A stretch of 64,000 bases of DNA. It comes from Halopseudomonas pachastrellae. GTDB taxonomy: Bacteria; Pseudomonadota; Gammaproteobacteria; Pseudomonadales; Pseudomonadaceae. The DNA is taken from the NCBI RefSeq assembly GCF_900114765.1, contig NZ_FOUD01000018.1, forward strand, positions 1 through 64,000, read 5' to 3'. The translations under genes and the position numbers were made by a program. Shown here piece after piece: positions 34,613 to 47,141 of this stretch; position 1 is the stretch's first letter, and each line of letters opens with the position of its first letter. The notes beneath the pieces are model-generated. The model was not told where the DNA came from. It made no database searches and saw nothing but the letters and a program-made list of their open reading frames with translations.

Positions 34613-35392
34613 TCAACCAACCGCCAGCGGAAACAGCCGATGGAAGTTATCCGTCGTCTGCTGCTGCAGTTGCTCGAGGGTTTCGCCACGCAGTTCGGCG
34701 AGAAACGCCGCCACCTCGCAGACGTACTGCGGCTCGTTGGGCTTGCCGCGGTGCGGTACCGGGGCTAGATAGGGGGAGTCGGTTTCAACCAGCAGACGAT
34801 CCGCCGGCACCTGCCGGGCTACCTCACGCAGCGCCTCGGCATTGCGGAAGGTAACAATGCCCGAGAGTGAAATGTAGTAGCCCATATCCAGCGCGGCTCG
34901 GGCCATGGGCCAGTCTTCAGTGAAGCAATGCAGTACACCGGCGTTGGCCAGGTCCGCTTCACGCAGCATGTCCAGGGTATCCTGGCGAGCTGCACGGGTA
35001 TGAATCACGACCGGCTTGCCGGTCTTGCGAGCAGCCTGCAGGTGAATGGCGAAGGACGCCTTCTGCTGCTCGGCCAGCTCCGGTTCATAGTGGTAATCCA
35101 GCCCGGTCTCACCGATGGCGACAGTACGCGGATGCGCCAGCGCATTCAGCAGCCAGTCCAGGTCGGTATGGCGGCCGTCTTTCAGGTCCAGCGGATGCAC
35201 GCCCACGCTGCAATAGACATCCGCGTGCGTATCGGCGAGCTGCTGTACAGCGGCTGCGTTATTGGCGTCCACACCGATGCACAGAAACTTGCCGACGCCA
35301 CGCGCTCTGGCGGCATCAAGCAGGGCATCAAGGGATCCGTTGTAGGGGGTCAGGTCCAGACGATCAAGGTGGCAGTGCGAGTCAATCAGCAT
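34613..35392 (-). CDS. tatD: TatD family metal-dependent DNase
   Basis: This protein of 259 residues starts MLIDSHCHLDRLDL. The TatD metal site is complete: HxH in DSHCHLD, Glu in AIGETGLDYH, His in VVIHTRAA, His in VLHCFTEDW and Asp in VETDSPYLAP. TatD proteins are metal-dependent nucleases/hydrolases of the cytoplasm. It is the last gene of the long minus-strand run mltG-tmk-holB-pilZ-tatD, 5 bases after pilZ. This position is the same in P. aeruginosa. Confidence 0.94.
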   Translation of the reverse strand: MLIDSHCHLDRLDLTPYNGSLDALLDAARARGVGKFLCIGVDANNAAAVQQLADTHADVYCSVGVHPLDLKDGRHTDLDWLLNALAHPRTVAIGETGLDYHYEPELAEQQKASFAIHLQAARKTGKPVVIHTRAARQDTLDMLREADLANAGVLHCFTEDWPMARAALDMGYYISLSGIVTFRNAEALREVARQVPADRLLVETDSPYLAPVPHRGKPNEPQYVCEVAAFLAELRGETLEQLQQQTTDNFHRLFPLAVG

Positions 35393-35397
35393 AACAA

Positions 35398-35754
35398 CTA
35401 CATGGTGTGGGTCGGGCGGTCGGACTGCAGTGCGCCGGCCAGATAAGTTTCGATCTTGCTGCGGGCAGTGTTGTCCTGATCACTGAACTGCACGCCAATA
35501 CCGGCAGCGCGGTTGCCCTGGGCGCCCTTGGGGGTAACCCAGATAACCTTACCGGCTACCGGAATCTTCTCCGGCTCTTCCATCAGGTTGAGCAGCATGA
35601 AGACTTCGTCGCCCAGGTGATAACTTTTGTTGGTCGGGATAAACAGCCCACCGTGCTTTACAAACGGCATATACGCCGCGTAAAGCACAGACTTGTCCTT
35701 GATGGTCAGCGACAGAATGCCGTTACGCGGACCCGGAGCAGCAGGGGTGGTCAT
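35398..35754 (-). CDS. pilZ: Type IV pilus biogenesis protein PilZ
   Basis: This 118-residue protein is the founding PilZ type, required for type IV pilus assembly in P. aeruginosa. It contains SLTIKDKSVLYAAYMPFVKH, GGLFIPTNKSYHLGDEVFML and VTPKGAQGNRAAGIGVQF. Like P. aeruginosa PilZ it lacks the usual RxxxR c-di-GMP binding motif at the N-terminus, so it probably does not bind the nucleotide. It lies between holB and tatD, as in P. aeruginosa. Confidence 0.95.
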   Translation of the reverse strand: MTTPAAPGPRNGILSLTIKDKSVLYAAYMPFVKHGGLFIPTNKSYHLGDEVFMLLNLMEEPEKIPVAGKVIWVTPKGAQGNRAAGIGVQFSDQDNTARSKIETYLAGALQSDRPTHTM

Positions 35755-35792
35755 CTGTTATTCCTTTTTGGTATCAGGCAATGGCTGGAAGG

Positions 35793-38461
<2,669 letters not shown>

Positions 38462-38465
<4 letters not shown>

Positions 38466-39295
38466 TGATAAACCTGTTCTGCCAGGGTTTGCAGGAGGCG
38501 GGTCTGTGGCCCTGCCGGCCAACTCCGCTCGCCCAGCCGCACCACCGGCCAGACTCCAATCAGACTGTTGCAGCAGCAGACTTCCTGCGCACTGTACAGC
38601 ATATCCATATCCATCATCCGCTCCTCGACCGGCACGCCCTGCGCCGCCAGGGTATCGAGCAGATAGTCACGCATCACGCCGCGCACCCCGCAATGGGTCA
38701 GCAATGGGGTGATCCAGCTACCGTCGCGCCAGACCAGCAGATTACTCATGGTGCACTCAACCGGGCGCCCCTGCTGATCACACACCAACCCTTCGGCAAA
38801 CTCGCTGCTCTGCCACTCGCTGCGCGCCAACACCTGATCCAGCCGGTTCAGGTGCTTGAGCCCCGCCAGCAAAGGCTGTTCGGACAAACGGGTGCGGCAG
38901 GGAAACAACGCGATACCATCGCGGCGACGGGGGTCAGCCGGCGCCAGCGGCGCGGCGAAGAGAATACGACTGGGCGTCGGCTGCGCTGGCGCTGCATAAC
39001 CGCGCGGGCCGGAGCCGCGTGTCAGCGTCAGCTTCAACACGCCCTCGCCCAGCCGTTCCGCCGCATCCACCAATTCCGCCTCGATCAACGCTCGATCGCA
39101 AGGTAGCGACAGCGCCTCGCAGCCACGCGCCAGGCGTTGCAGATGACGGGCCAGCAACGGCATACGACCGCCAACCACCCGCAATGTCTCGAACAGGCCA
39201 TCACCGTAGGCCAGCCCCCGATCGCTCAGGGGCAGGCTGTCAGTCAACTTACCGTTGACCTGGGTCCAACCCGCTACCTTGCCGTCACCAGTCAT
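38462..39295 (-). CDS. pabC: Aminodeoxychorismate lyase PabC
   Basis: PabC is a PLP enzyme that releases p-aminobenzoate and pyruvate from aminodeoxychorismate in folate synthesis. The protein is 277 residues, of the class IV aminotransferase fold. Visible are [18 protein letters not shown] at the N-terminus, the PLP Lys in [18 protein letters not shown], and [13 protein letters not shown]. Its ATG overlaps the fabF stop (ATGA) and its stop overlaps the mltG GTG. A few extra N-terminal residues compared with relatives are possible. Confidence 0.93.
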
Positions 39296-40533
39296 TCGCA
39301 GCGACGGAATACCAAGCTGCCGTTGGTGCCACCAAAACCGAAGGAGTTGGACAGCACCACGTTCAGCTCGCGCTGCTGCGCCTGATTCGGAACATAGTTC
39401 AGGTCACAATCCTCGCCGGGGTTGTCCAGATTGATGGTCGGCGGGGCAACCTGATCACGCAGCGCCAGCACACTGAATACCGCCTCGACGGCCCCGGCGG
39501 CACCCAACAGATGGCCGGTCATGGATTTTGTCGAACTGATCGCCAGCTCACTGGCATGCGCACCGAAAACGCTCTTGACCGCGCGGGTCTCGGCTACATC
39601 GCCAGCGGGTGTCGACGTTCCGTGGGCGTTGATGTAATCGACCTCGTCCGGGTTCAGGCCGGCATCCTTGAGGGCGTTATCCATGCACTTGGCACCGCCA
39701 CGGCCGTCTTCCGGCGGCGCAGTCATGTGATAGGCATCACCGCTCATACCAAAGCCGACCAATTCGGCGTAAATGGTCGCGCCGCGAGCCTTGGCATGCT
39801 CATACTCTTCCAGCAGCATGGCACCGGCACCGTCGGACAGAACAAAGCCATCGCGGTCACGATCCCAGGGGCGACTGGCGCCTTGCGGGTCATCATTGCG
39901 GGTGGACATGGCACGCGCCGCGCTGAAGCCGCCCAGGCCCAGGCCAGTGGTGGCCATTTCAGAACCGCCGGCGACCATCATGTCGGCCTCGCCATAGGCG
40001 ATATTGCGCGCGGCCATGCCGATGCTGTGCGTGCCCGTGGTACATGCCGTGGTCAACGCGTAGTTGGGCCCCTGCAGACCATACTGAATGGAGAGGTAGC
40101 CAGCGACCATGTTGATGATTGAACCCGGTACGAAGAACGGCGAAATCCGGCGCGGGCCGCTGTTCAACAACTGCTCATGGTTCTTCTCGATATTGGTCAA
40201 ACCGCCAATGCCCGAGCCCATCACCACACCGATTCGATCACGATTCTGGTCGGTAATTTCCAGACCGGAATCCTTGATTGCCTGGATGCAGGCAGCCAGA
40301 CCGAACTGAATGAACAGGTCCAGCTTGCGCGCTTCCTTGGCCGCCATGTACAGCTCAACCTCGAAGTCGCGTACCGAACCGCCAATACGGGTGCTAAAGG
40401 CACTGACATCCATATGCTCGATCGGGCCGATACCGCTCTTGCCCGCCAGCGCGGCCTGCCAACTGCTTTCGACCGTATTACCCAGGGGAGACAGCATTCC
40501 CAGACCAGTTACTACCACGCGTCTGCGCGACAC
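39292..40533 (-). CDS. fabF: Beta-ketoacyl-ACP synthase II, FabF
   Basis: FabF elongates acyl-ACP by condensation with malonyl-ACP. The 413-residue protein has the catalytic Cys in [13 protein letters not shown] and the two His in [12 protein letters not shown] and [12 protein letters not shown]. The start is a GTG at 40531-40533 with AAGGAG upstream. It overlaps pabC by four bases. An acpP terminator lies between acpP and fabF, so fabF probably has its own promoter; a weak candidate (TTGCCG, 17 bases, GACAAT) is present in the gap. Confidence 0.97.
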   Translation of the reverse strand: MSRRRVVVTGLGMLSPLGNTVESSWQAALAGKSGIGPIEHMDVSAFSTRIGGSVRDFEVELYMAAKEARKLDLFIQFGLAACIQAIKDSGLEITDQNRDRIGVVMGSGIGGLTNIEKNHEQLLNSGPRRISPFFVPGSIINMVAGYLSIQYGLQGPNYALTTACTTGTHSIGMAARNIAYGEADMMVAGGSEMATTGLGLGGFSAARAMSTRNDDPQGASRPWDRDRDGFVLSDGAGAMLLEEYEHAKARGATIYAELVGFGMSGDAYHMTAPPEDGRGGAKCMDNALKDAGLNPDEVDYINAHGTSTPAGDVAETRAVKSVFGAHASELAISSTKSMTGHLLGAAGAVEAVFSVLALRDQVAPPTINLDNPGEDCDLNYVPNQAQQRELNVVLSNSFGFGGTNGSLVFRRCE

Positions 40534-40689
40534 GGCACACTCCTTATTAAACGCTTGAACACCAAGGCAGCCGGCAACGGCCGCAAAACTGCCCTATTGT
40601 CGACGCAAACGGCGACAGCGGCAAGACAGGCCATTATCCGTGAGCCCGCTCGGCAACCCTTACCTGCGCGACAAAAACACGCAGACACA

Positions 40690-40725
40690 AAAAAGCCGCA
40701 GGCCCGTGAGGCCCTGCGGCTTTTT
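40690..40725 (-). terminator. Rho-independent terminator of acpP
   Basis: AAAAAGCCGCAGG (40690-40702) pairs perfectly with CCTGCGGCTTTTT (40713-40725). Read on the minus strand it follows the acpP stop by 20 bases and separates acpP from fabF. Confidence 0.85.
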
Positions 40726-40744
40726 CTGTCAGCAAGCGACTTGA

Positions 40745-40981
40745 TTACTTCTGGTGAGCATTCACGTAGTTGATAGCTTCCTGAACGGTGGTGATCTTCT
40801 CGGCTTCTTCATCCGGAATCTCGGTCTCGAACTCTTCTTCGAGAGCCATCACCAGCTCAACGGTGTCCAGGGAGTCAGCGCCAAGATCTTCAACGAAAGA
40901 AGCGCTGTTGGTCACTTCTTCTTCTTTGACACCGAGCTGCTCGGCAACGATTTTCTTGACGCGTTCTTCGATGGTACTCAT
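40745..40981 (-). CDS. acpP: Acyl carrier protein AcpP
   Basis: AcpP is the 78-residue carrier of growing acyl chains. The phosphopantetheine Ser lies in the DSL motif of [14 protein letters not shown], and the protein is highly acidic, as expected. It has its own promoter (TTGAAA-16-TATAAA) and its own terminator, in keeping with the high expression of AcpP. It lies between fabG and fabF. Confidence 0.98.
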   Translation of the reverse strand: MSTIEERVKKIVAEQLGVKEEEVTNSASFVEDLGADSLDTVELVMALEEEFETEIPDEEAEKITTVQEAINYVNAHQK

Positions 40982-41031
40982 ACCTTGTTCTCACTCCTAT
41001 TTGCAGTTCCGAGAAGCCGGACTGCGGGTAG

Positions 41032-41059
41032 TTTATAGAAACAATTCTCTTGGTTTCAA
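41032..41059 (-). promoter_or_regulatory. Sigma-70 promoter of acpP
   Basis: On the minus strand TTGAAA (41059-41054) and TATAAA (41037-41032) are separated by 16 bases, a near-consensus promoter. The predicted start lies about 45 bases before the acpP ATG. Confidence 0.65.
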
Positions 41060-41155
41060 GCGTGAATCGTATCTGACGCAAATGAGGTCAAAGCCTGCGG
41101 CTTCCACCTGTTGAAACTCGTCACCGCCGACAGCAACGCCACCGGCGGCAGCCAG

Positions 41156-41896
41156 TTACATATACATGCCACCGTTGACCGGCAGTGTAGCACCGGTAAT
41201 GTAGCCCGCACTCTCGCTGGCCAGGAAAGCAACCGCCGCAGCGATTTCCTCAGCCTGCCCCAGGCGCGCCAGTGGAATCTGCTCCAGCATGACCGAACGC
41301 TGGCTGTCATTAAGCGCACGCGTCATGTCGGTGTCAATAAAGCCAGGTGCAACCGCGTTCACAGTAATGGCGCGCGATCCGACTTCACGGGCCAGTGCAC
41401 GGGTAAAACCTTCCATACCCGCCTTGGCTGCCGCGTAGTTGGACTGACCGGCATTACCCATGCCAGCGACTACCGAACTGATATTGATGATACGCCCCCA
41501 GCGACCCTTGGTCATGCCCCGCAGGACAGCCTTGGACAAACGGTAGACCGAGCTGAGGTTGGTGCCGATGACGTCATCCCACTCATCATCCTTCATGCGC
41601 ATCAACAGGTTATCGGCAGTAATACCCGCGTTGTTGACCAGGATCGCCGGCGCACCATAGCTCTCGGTGATCGCAGCCAATACTGCAGCAACCGAGTCGG
41701 GGTCACGTACATCCAGCTTCATGCCGGCGCCCTTGTAGCCCGCAGCAGCCAGTTTTTCGCCGATTGCCTGGGCGCCCTGATCACTGGTTGCTGTCCCTAC
41801 AACGACGGCACCCTGCGCTGCCAGCGCGTGGGCGATCGCCTGCCCAATGCCTCTGCTCGCGCCGGTGACCAGCGCTACCTTTCCTTCCAGACTCAT
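41156..41896 (-). CDS. fabG: 3-oxoacyl-ACP reductase FabG
   Basis: FabG reduces 3-ketoacyl-ACP with NADPH. The 246-residue short-chain dehydrogenase has the nucleotide motif TGASRGIG, NNAG in ILVNNAGIT, and the catalytic Ser and Tyr-x3-Lys in NISSVVAGMG and SNYAAAKAGM. The ATG at 41896 follows GAGGAGC; the frame runs on into fabD without a better start. It lies 10 bases downstream of fabD. Confidence 0.97.
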   Translation of the reverse strand: MSLEGKVALVTGASRGIGQAIAHALAAQGAVVVGTATSDQGAQAIGEKLAAAGYKGAGMKLDVRDPDSVAAVLAAITESYGAPAILVNNAGITADNLLMRMKDDEWDDVIGTNLSSVYRLSKAVLRGMTKGRWGRIINISSVVAGMGNAGQSNYAAAKAGMEGFTRALAREVGSRAITVNAVAPGFIDTDMTRALNDSQRSVMLEQIPLARLGQAEEIAAAVAFLASESAGYITGATLPVNGGMYM

Positions 41897-41906
41897 GCCA
41901 TGCTCC

Positions 41907-42845
41907 TCAAGCAAACTGTGCGCGGCAGGCCTCAAAACCCGCAGCACTTTCCAGGCTGTGATTGTTGACACCCTTGGCGCAACGCTTGTTCAGCCCACCG
42001 AGCACCTTGCCCGGACCACATTCGACCAGATCAGTCACACCCTGATCGGCCATATATACCACCGACTCAACCCAACGCACCGGGCTGTAGAGCTGCTCAA
42101 CCAGCAACTGACGCAGCGCCGCCTGATCAGCCGCCGGGCGCGCGGTAACGTTCTGCACCAGGGTAATCTCAGGTGCCTGCCAGTTCAGCGCAGCAAAATC
42201 ATTCGCCAGTTGCTCGGCGGCCGGCTGCATCAAGGCGCAATGCGACGGCACACTGACCGGCAGAGGCAGCGCACGCTTGGCGCCAGCGGCCTTGCAACCT
42301 TCGATAGCGCGCTCAACCGCTGCCACCTGACCGGCAATAACGACCTGGCCGGGGGCATTAAAGTTCACTGCACTGACCACCTCGCCCTGAGACGCTGCCG
42401 CGCACAGATCGATGATCTGCTGATCTTCCAGACCCAGAATGGCGGCCATGCTGCCCTGCCCTTCGGGTACGGCCTGCTGCATCAGTTGACCACGGCGCTC
42501 AACCAGACGCACGGCGTCGGCAAACTGCAGCACACCTGCGGCAACCAGCGCGGAGTACTCACCCAGGCTGTGGCCGGCAACAAAGTCAGGGCGCGCGGCG
42601 GACTGCTCACACCACAGGCGCCAGAGCGCTACCGATGCAGTCAGGATAGCCGGCTGCGTACGGTCAGTGCGATTCAGATCTGCCTCGGGGCCATTCTGGC
42701 TCAGCGCCCACAGATCATAGCCCAACGCATCGGAGGCTTCGGCAAAGGTGTTCTTGATGACGGCGTGCTGTTCAGCCAGCTCACCAAGCATGCCAACCGA
42801 CTGCGAACCCTGACCGGGAAAAACAAAGCCGAGGGAATACGTCAT
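41907..42845 (-). CDS. fabD: Malonyl-CoA:ACP transacylase FabD
   Basis: FabD transfers malonyl groups from CoA to ACP. The 312-residue protein starts MTYSLGFVFPGQGSQSVGML, has the active Ser in VAGHSLGEYSALV and the His in SVPSHCALM. It lies 157 bases downstream of plsX. In E. coli fabH sits in that interval; here it is absent. Confidence 0.97.
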   Translation of the reverse strand: MTYSLGFVFPGQGSQSVGMLGELAEQHAVIKNTFAEASDALGYDLWALSQNGPEADLNRTDRTQPAILTASVALWRLWCEQSAARPDFVAGHSLGEYSALVAAGVLQFADAVRLVERRGQLMQQAVPEGQGSMAAILGLEDQQIIDLCAAASQGEVVSAVNFNAPGQVVIAGQVAAVERAIEGCKAAGAKRALPLPVSVPSHCALMQPAAEQLANDFAALNWQAPEITLVQNVTARPAADQAALRQLLVEQLYSPVRWVESVVYMADQGVTDLVECGPGKVLGGLNKRCAKGVNNHSLESAAGFEACRAQFA

Positions 42846-43002
42846 ATCATCATCCTGTTATCAAAAGATTGCAGAGCTAAGGGGCTGGACCACGCTGCAC
42901 AGCTTGCTGCCTGACCAGCGACCTTGCAGGCTACAACAGGCGGACGCACGACACAGCAACAGACCCCAACTGGTTTTTTGGATGCCCTGCTCCCGGTCAA
43001 GG

Positions 43003-44022
43003 TCACAGCGCAGCCCGATATTCCTGCACGCAACCGGCAATACGTTCCGGCAGTCGCACCTCGCAGGCACGCATCGTGTGCCCAATGGCCGCCACCATCG
43101 CCGCCTCGTCTGCGGCGCCATGGCTTTTCATCACAACACCACGCAAGCCAAGCAAGCTGGCGCCGTTGTAGCGCGCCGGATCGTGCCGCTCACGCACGGC
43201 GCGTGTTGCATGCAACACCAGCGGCGCCAGCCAGCGTAGCAAACGACTATCTGCTACCGCCGCACGCAACTCGGCCTGCAGATAGCCAGCCAGGCCTTCG
43301 CTGGCCTTGAGCAGCACATTGCCGACAAAGCCGTCGCACACCACCACATCAGCCTCACCACGAAACAGGCCATCACCTTCTATGTGCCCGATGTAATTGA
43401 GCTGAGCACAGGAGGCCAGAAGGCCGGCAGCATCACGTACCTGACGATTACCCTTGTGGGTTTCACTGCCGATATTGAGCAAGGCGACGCGCGGCGCCGG
43501 ATTACCGCTCAGCTGCGCCGCGGCAGCCGAGCCCATGAGCGCAAACTCAAACAGCTGCTCGGCCGGGCAATCGACATTGGCACCCAGATCCAGCACATGG
43601 CAAAGCTTGCCGGACACCGGCAAGGCCGCCATGATCGCCGGCCGCCGCACGCCATCGAGCGTGCCCAGCACGGACCGCGCCAGCACCATCAGTGCACCGG
43701 TATTGCCGGCACTCAGACAGCCATCCACCTCACCATCGCGCACCAACTGCAACGCAACGCGCATGGACGCATCGCGCTTGCCACGCAGCACGCTGGCAGG
43801 CGGGTCATCAGCAAGGATCTGTTCGCGGGCAGGCCGCAAGGCAATTCGCCCGGAGGCAAGATCGGCAGGTGTCAGCAACGGCTCGACGCTATCGGCAGCG
43901 CCAACCAGAGTGATATGCAGGGAGGGATACAAGGAGAGGCTGCGCAGGGCAGCGGAGACAATGCAGCGGGGACCGCGGTCCCCGCCCATCACATCAATCG
44001 CTATGCGGATTGACGCGGACAA
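43003..44022 (-). CDS. plsX: Phosphate acyltransferase PlsX
   Basis: PlsX makes acyl-phosphate from acyl-ACP for phospholipid synthesis. The 339-residue protein starts MSASIRIAIDVMGGDRGPRC and contains SAGNTGALMVLA, DLGANVDCPAEQLFEFA and CDGFVGNVLLKASEG, all conserved in PlsX. It is 3 bases downstream of rpmF, in the usual rpmF-plsX arrangement. Confidence 0.97.
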   Translation of the reverse strand: MSASIRIAIDVMGGDRGPRCIVSAALRSLSLYPSLHITLVGAADSVEPLLTPADLASGRIALRPAREQILADDPPASVLRGKRDASMRVALQLVRDGEVDGCLSAGNTGALMVLARSVLGTLDGVRRPAIMAALPVSGKLCHVLDLGANVDCPAEQLFEFALMGSAAAAQLSGNPAPRVALLNIGSETHKGNRQVRDAAGLLASCAQLNYIGHIEGDGLFRGEADVVVCDGFVGNVLLKASEGLAGYLQAELRAAVADSRLLRWLAPLVLHATRAVRERHDPARYNGASLLGLRGVVMKSHGAADEAAMVAAIGHTMRACEVRLPERIAGCVQEYRAAL

Positions 44023-44025
44023 AAC

Positions 44026-44208
44026 TTATTCGTCGTTGTCCTTGTTCACTACCTGACGACCACGGTAGAAACCGTCAGGAGAAACGTGGTGACGAAGATG
44101 AGTTTCACCAGTGGTCTTGTCGACAGACAAGGCAGCGGAGGACAGCGCATCGTGGGAACGACGCATGCCGCGTGCGGAACGGGACTTTTTGTTCTGCTGA
44201 ACAGCCAT
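44026..44208 (-). CDS. rpmF: 50S ribosomal protein L32
   Basis: L32 is a small protein of the large ribosomal subunit. The 60-residue product starts [20 protein letters not shown] and is strongly basic. The zinc-binding Cys residues found in some L32 variants are absent, as usual in Pseudomonas. It sits between yceD and plsX. Confidence 0.96.
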   Translation of the reverse strand: MAVQQNKKSRSARGMRRSHDALSSAALSVDKTTGETHLRHHVSPDGFYRGRQVVNKDNDE

Positions 44209-44227
44209 GACTAATAAGCTCCTAAGC

Positions 44228-44749
44228 TCAGGTATCGCGTTTTAAATTGGCCAGCACGCTGAAAGGATTAGGCTTCTCAGACTTTTCCTCCAGCTCCGCC
44301 GTCTCAGGGCGATACCCTGGCGGATGCTGACATGTTTGTGGCGGATGCATCGGCACTGCTGGCAGCGCCAACAGCAGCTCGTCTTCGATCAGCGCAAACA
44401 GATCGAGAGGCTCCTCACCCACAAAAACCGGTTCATATCGACGCGGCAGCTGTTTGGCGGCCTCGTCGCTTTTTACAAACCCCACATCACATTCACTGTC
44501 GATCGGCACCACGACCTGTTCCAGGCAACGCTGACACACCAGAGGTGCATCTACCTGATACCGGCCATGCATGGTGGCGATACCCTGTTCGTCGCGAGAG
44601 AAGTACAGCTCGACCTGTACATCACCCGTCGGCGCATCCAGCAGCGCAGCTAAACGCCCAAGACTGGCCGTCTTCACCACGCCTTCCAGCGTGATTCTGC
44701 GGTCTACCAGCCGGAGCGGCTCGATGTGCGGGGGTATGGTTCCAGACAT
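44228..44749 (-). CDS. yceD: YceD / DUF177 family protein, 23S rRNA accumulation
   Basis: This 173-residue protein belongs to the DUF177 family, which in E. coli and plants is needed for normal 23S rRNA accumulation. The conserved pair of Cys lies in [12 protein letters not shown] near residue 74. It is co-transcribed with rpmF, the typical arrangement, and is divergent from maf. Confidence 0.92.
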   Translation of the reverse strand: MSGTIPPHIEPLRLVDRRITLEGVVKTASLGRLAALLDAPTGDVQVELYFSRDEQGIATMHGRYQVDAPLVCQRCLEQVVVPIDSECDVGFVKSDEAAKQLPRRYEPVFVGEEPLDLFALIEDELLLALPAVPMHPPQTCQHPPGYRPETAELEEKSEKPNPFSVLANLKRDT

Positions 44750-44880
44750 AAGCGCGCAATTCTAGGGGGACATGCCCCGCCTGTCAAAACTATTTAGACT
44801 CGATTGTCCTGCCGTTCGGCGGCTCGCAAAGCGTCCATAGATGCCGCTACCATGGGCGCCCAGCCAACCGGAGAGTCACC

Positions 44881-45459
44881 ATGCTGCCACTTGTCCTTGC
44901 CTCGAGCTCAATCTACCGCAAAGCCCTGCTCGAACGCCTGCAACTCCCCTTCGAGTGCGCAGCGCCAGACATTGACGAGACAGCGCAGCCCTTCGAGTCC
45001 GCAGCCAGCCTGACCGAGCGCCTGGCCCGCAGCAAGGCTGAGGCCCTGGCCGAGCGCTACCCCGCCCACCTGATCATCGGCTCCGACCAGGTTGTCCTGC
45101 TGGACGGAGAGCCCGTCAGCAAGCCGCTCGACCACGCCGGCGCAGTTGATCAGCTCACCCGCAGCAGCGGACGCACCCTAACCTTTTCTACCGCACTGTA
45201 TCTCTACAACAGCGCCAGCAAACAAGGCCAGGGCATCGTCGAGCCCTACCATGTCACCTTTCGCTCACTGACCGGCGACGAAATCGAACGTTACCTGCGC
45301 AGTGAGCAGCCCTACGACTGTGCCGGCAGCTTCAAGTCCGAAGGCCTGGGCATCACCCTGATCGAACGCATGCAGGGCGACGACCCAAATAGCCTGATCG
45401 GCCTGCCGCTCATCCGCCTGCGCGCCATGCTGGCAAAAGAAGGCGTTCAGCTCCCCTGA
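44881..45459 (+). CDS. maf: Maf-like nucleoside triphosphate pyrophosphatase (YceF type)
   Basis: Maf proteins hydrolyse modified or unwanted nucleotides; the YceF branch prefers m7GTP. The 192-residue protein shows LASSSIYRKALLERLQLPFE at the N-terminus, SDQVVLLDGEPVSKP and the C-terminal CAGSFKSEGLGITLIERMQG block. It is the only plus-strand gene in this part, divergent from yceD and directly convergent with sppA (the stop codons are adjacent). Confidence 0.93.
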   Translation: MLPLVLASSSIYRKALLERLQLPFECAAPDIDETAQPFESAASLTERLARSKAEALAERYPAHLIIGSDQVVLLDGEPVSKPLDHAGAVDQLTRSSGRTLTFSTALYLYNSASKQGQGIVEPYHVTFRSLTGDEIERYLRSEQPYDCAGSFKSEGLGITLIERMQGDDPNSLIGLPLIRLRAMLAKEGVQLP

Positions 45460-46458
45460 TCAGCGCAGCTGCGGACCACCCAGACCGGCACGGGTAGCCA
45501 ATTCAGCCCCCATACTGGCGCCCAACTGACGAGTGAAACGCTGCAGCGGCGACTCCTGACGGGTAAAGTCCACCAACTCCTCCGCACCAATCACGTCACG
45601 CGCAACCGCAGAGGTGCTGGACAACCCGTCAATCAGGCCAAGCTCCAGCGCCTGCTCACCCGACCACACCAGACCGCTGAACAGATCCGGGTTTTCCTTC
45701 AGGCGATCACCACGCCCCGCCTTCACGCTATCAATGAATTGCTGATGGGTGGTATTGAGCACCTGCTGCCAGAACGCCTTCTCCTCCGGCTTCTCCGGCT
45801 GGAAAGGATCAAGAAACGCTTTATGCTCGCCGGCCGTGTAAGTGCGGCGCTCCACCCCGAGCTTCTCCATGGTATCGACAAAGCCGAAGCTGGCAGCCGT
45901 TACACCAATCGAGCCCACCAAGCTGGCCTTGTCCGCGTAAATATCATCAGCCGCCGATGCAATGTAGTAGGCACCGGAGGCACCGAGATCGGTAATCACG
46001 GCATACACCTTGATATCCGGGTGCAGAGCGCGCAGGCGCTTGATCTCGTCATAGACGTAGCCCGACTGCACCGGACTACCACCAGGGCTATTGATACGCA
46101 GCACCACACCCTGGGTGTTTTCGTCCTCGAACGCCTCGCGCAGCGCCCCTACCAGGTTGTCGGCACTGGCCTCCTCCTGGTCAGCGATCACGCCGCGCAC
46201 CTCGACCACTGCCGTGTGCGGCCCGACGCTGGTTGCCGCGCCCATCCTGCCAAACGGCGAGATAAGCAAGAGTGCGACGAACAGATATACAAAGGTCAGC
46301 GTCTTGAAAAAGATGCCCCAACGACGCGAGCGACGCTGCTCCTGCAGCGAAGCGGTCAGCGTTTTTTCCAGCAACTTCCAGGCCTTGGCATCTTCCTTGG
46401 CCTCACGACGTTGCTCACCCGACACCATATTGCCTTCCGTCCAACGATCCTGATCCAT
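45460..46458 (-). CDS. sppA: Signal peptide peptidase SppA, 36K type
   Basis: This inner-membrane serine protease degrades cleaved signal peptides. It is 332 residues long, starting [21 protein letters not shown] membrane helix lies near residues 57-75 (TFVYLFVALLLISPFG). The catalytic Ser is in TDLGASGAYYIA, and the Lys of the dyad is probably in DKASLVGSIGV. The ATG overlaps the HAD stop as TGATG, so it is coupled to that gene; the longer frame upstream is not used. Confidence 0.94.
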   Translation of the reverse strand: MDQDRWTEGNMVSGEQRREAKEDAKAWKLLEKTLTASLQEQRRSRRWGIFFKTLTFVYLFVALLLISPFGRMGAATSVGPHTAVVEVRGVIADQEEASADNLVGALREAFEDENTQGVVLRINSPGGSPVQSGYVYDEIKRLRALHPDIKVYAVITDLGASGAYYIASAADDIYADKASLVGSIGVTAASFGFVDTMEKLGVERRTYTAGEHKAFLDPFQPEKPEEKAFWQQVLNTTHQQFIDSVKAGRGDRLKENPDLFSGLVWSGEQALELGLIDGLSSTSAVARDVIGAEELVDFTRQESPLQRFTRQLGASMGAELATRAGLGGPQLR

Positions 46459-47141
46459 CAAACTCTCTCCAACCCGATGCCACGAGAATCTGCCCGCTGC
46501 CCGGACAACCAGGGCGCAAGCTCGACAAACCTGTCCATACACGCCACCGGCGTCAGCCTCTCAAGCTGATCGCGCGACTGCGCACCGTAACTGACCGCCA
46601 CCGCACGCATACCGGCGTTGTGCGCCATCTGAATATCAAAGCTGCTGTCACCCACCATCACAGCTGCGCCCGAGCCACGCCCCAGCTCCCGCAAGATCTG
46701 ATGCAGCATGGCCGGATCGGGCTTACTGACAGTCTCGTCAGCGCAACGCGTGGCGTCAAAATAATCCAGCAGATCATGCTGACCGAGCACTCGGCTCAGA
46801 CCACGGCGCCCTTTACCCGTTGCGACAGCGAGCAGATAACCCTGTTCACGCCAGTCATCCAGCGCCTGCCGAACACCGGCAAACAAGGGCACCGCCTGCT
46901 GATCATCGCTCAGGTAAATGTCGCGATAGGCATCAACCACAGGCACTGCCAGATCAGGGCGCTGCGGAAACAGCACCGCAGCCGCCTCCGGCAGACCAAG
47001 CCCGATAATGCCCTTGACCGCCTCGTCACTGGGCACCGGCAGACCGACAGCCACCGCAGCGCTCTGCATGGTGCTGACGATGTGACCTATCGAGTCGGCC
47101 AGAGTGCCGTCCCAGTCAAAAATCAGCGTATCAATCGACAT
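46458..47141 (-). CDS. HAD-family hydrolase (phosphoglycolate phosphatase-like)
   Basis: This 227-residue HAD phosphatase has the nucleophile motif [10 protein letters not shown] near residue 8, the Lys in [11 protein letters not shown] and the acidic motif [13 protein letters not shown]. It resembles Gph, but the true substrate is not known. The ATG at 47141 lies inside the last codons of rluC (11-base overlap) and its stop overlaps the sppA start, so the three genes form one operon. P. aeruginosa has the same order. Confidence 0.92.
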   Translation of the reverse strand: MSIDTLIFDWDGTLADSIGHIVSTMQSAAVAVGLPVPSDEAVKGIIGLGLPEAAAVLFPQRPDLAVPVVDAYRDIYLSDDQQAVPLFAGVRQALDDWREQGYLLAVATGKGRRGLSRVLGQHDLLDYFDATRCADETVSKPDPAMLHQILRELGRGSGAAVMVGDSSFDIQMAHNAGMRAVAVSYGAQSRDQLERLTPVACMDRFVELAPWLSGQRADSRGIGLERV

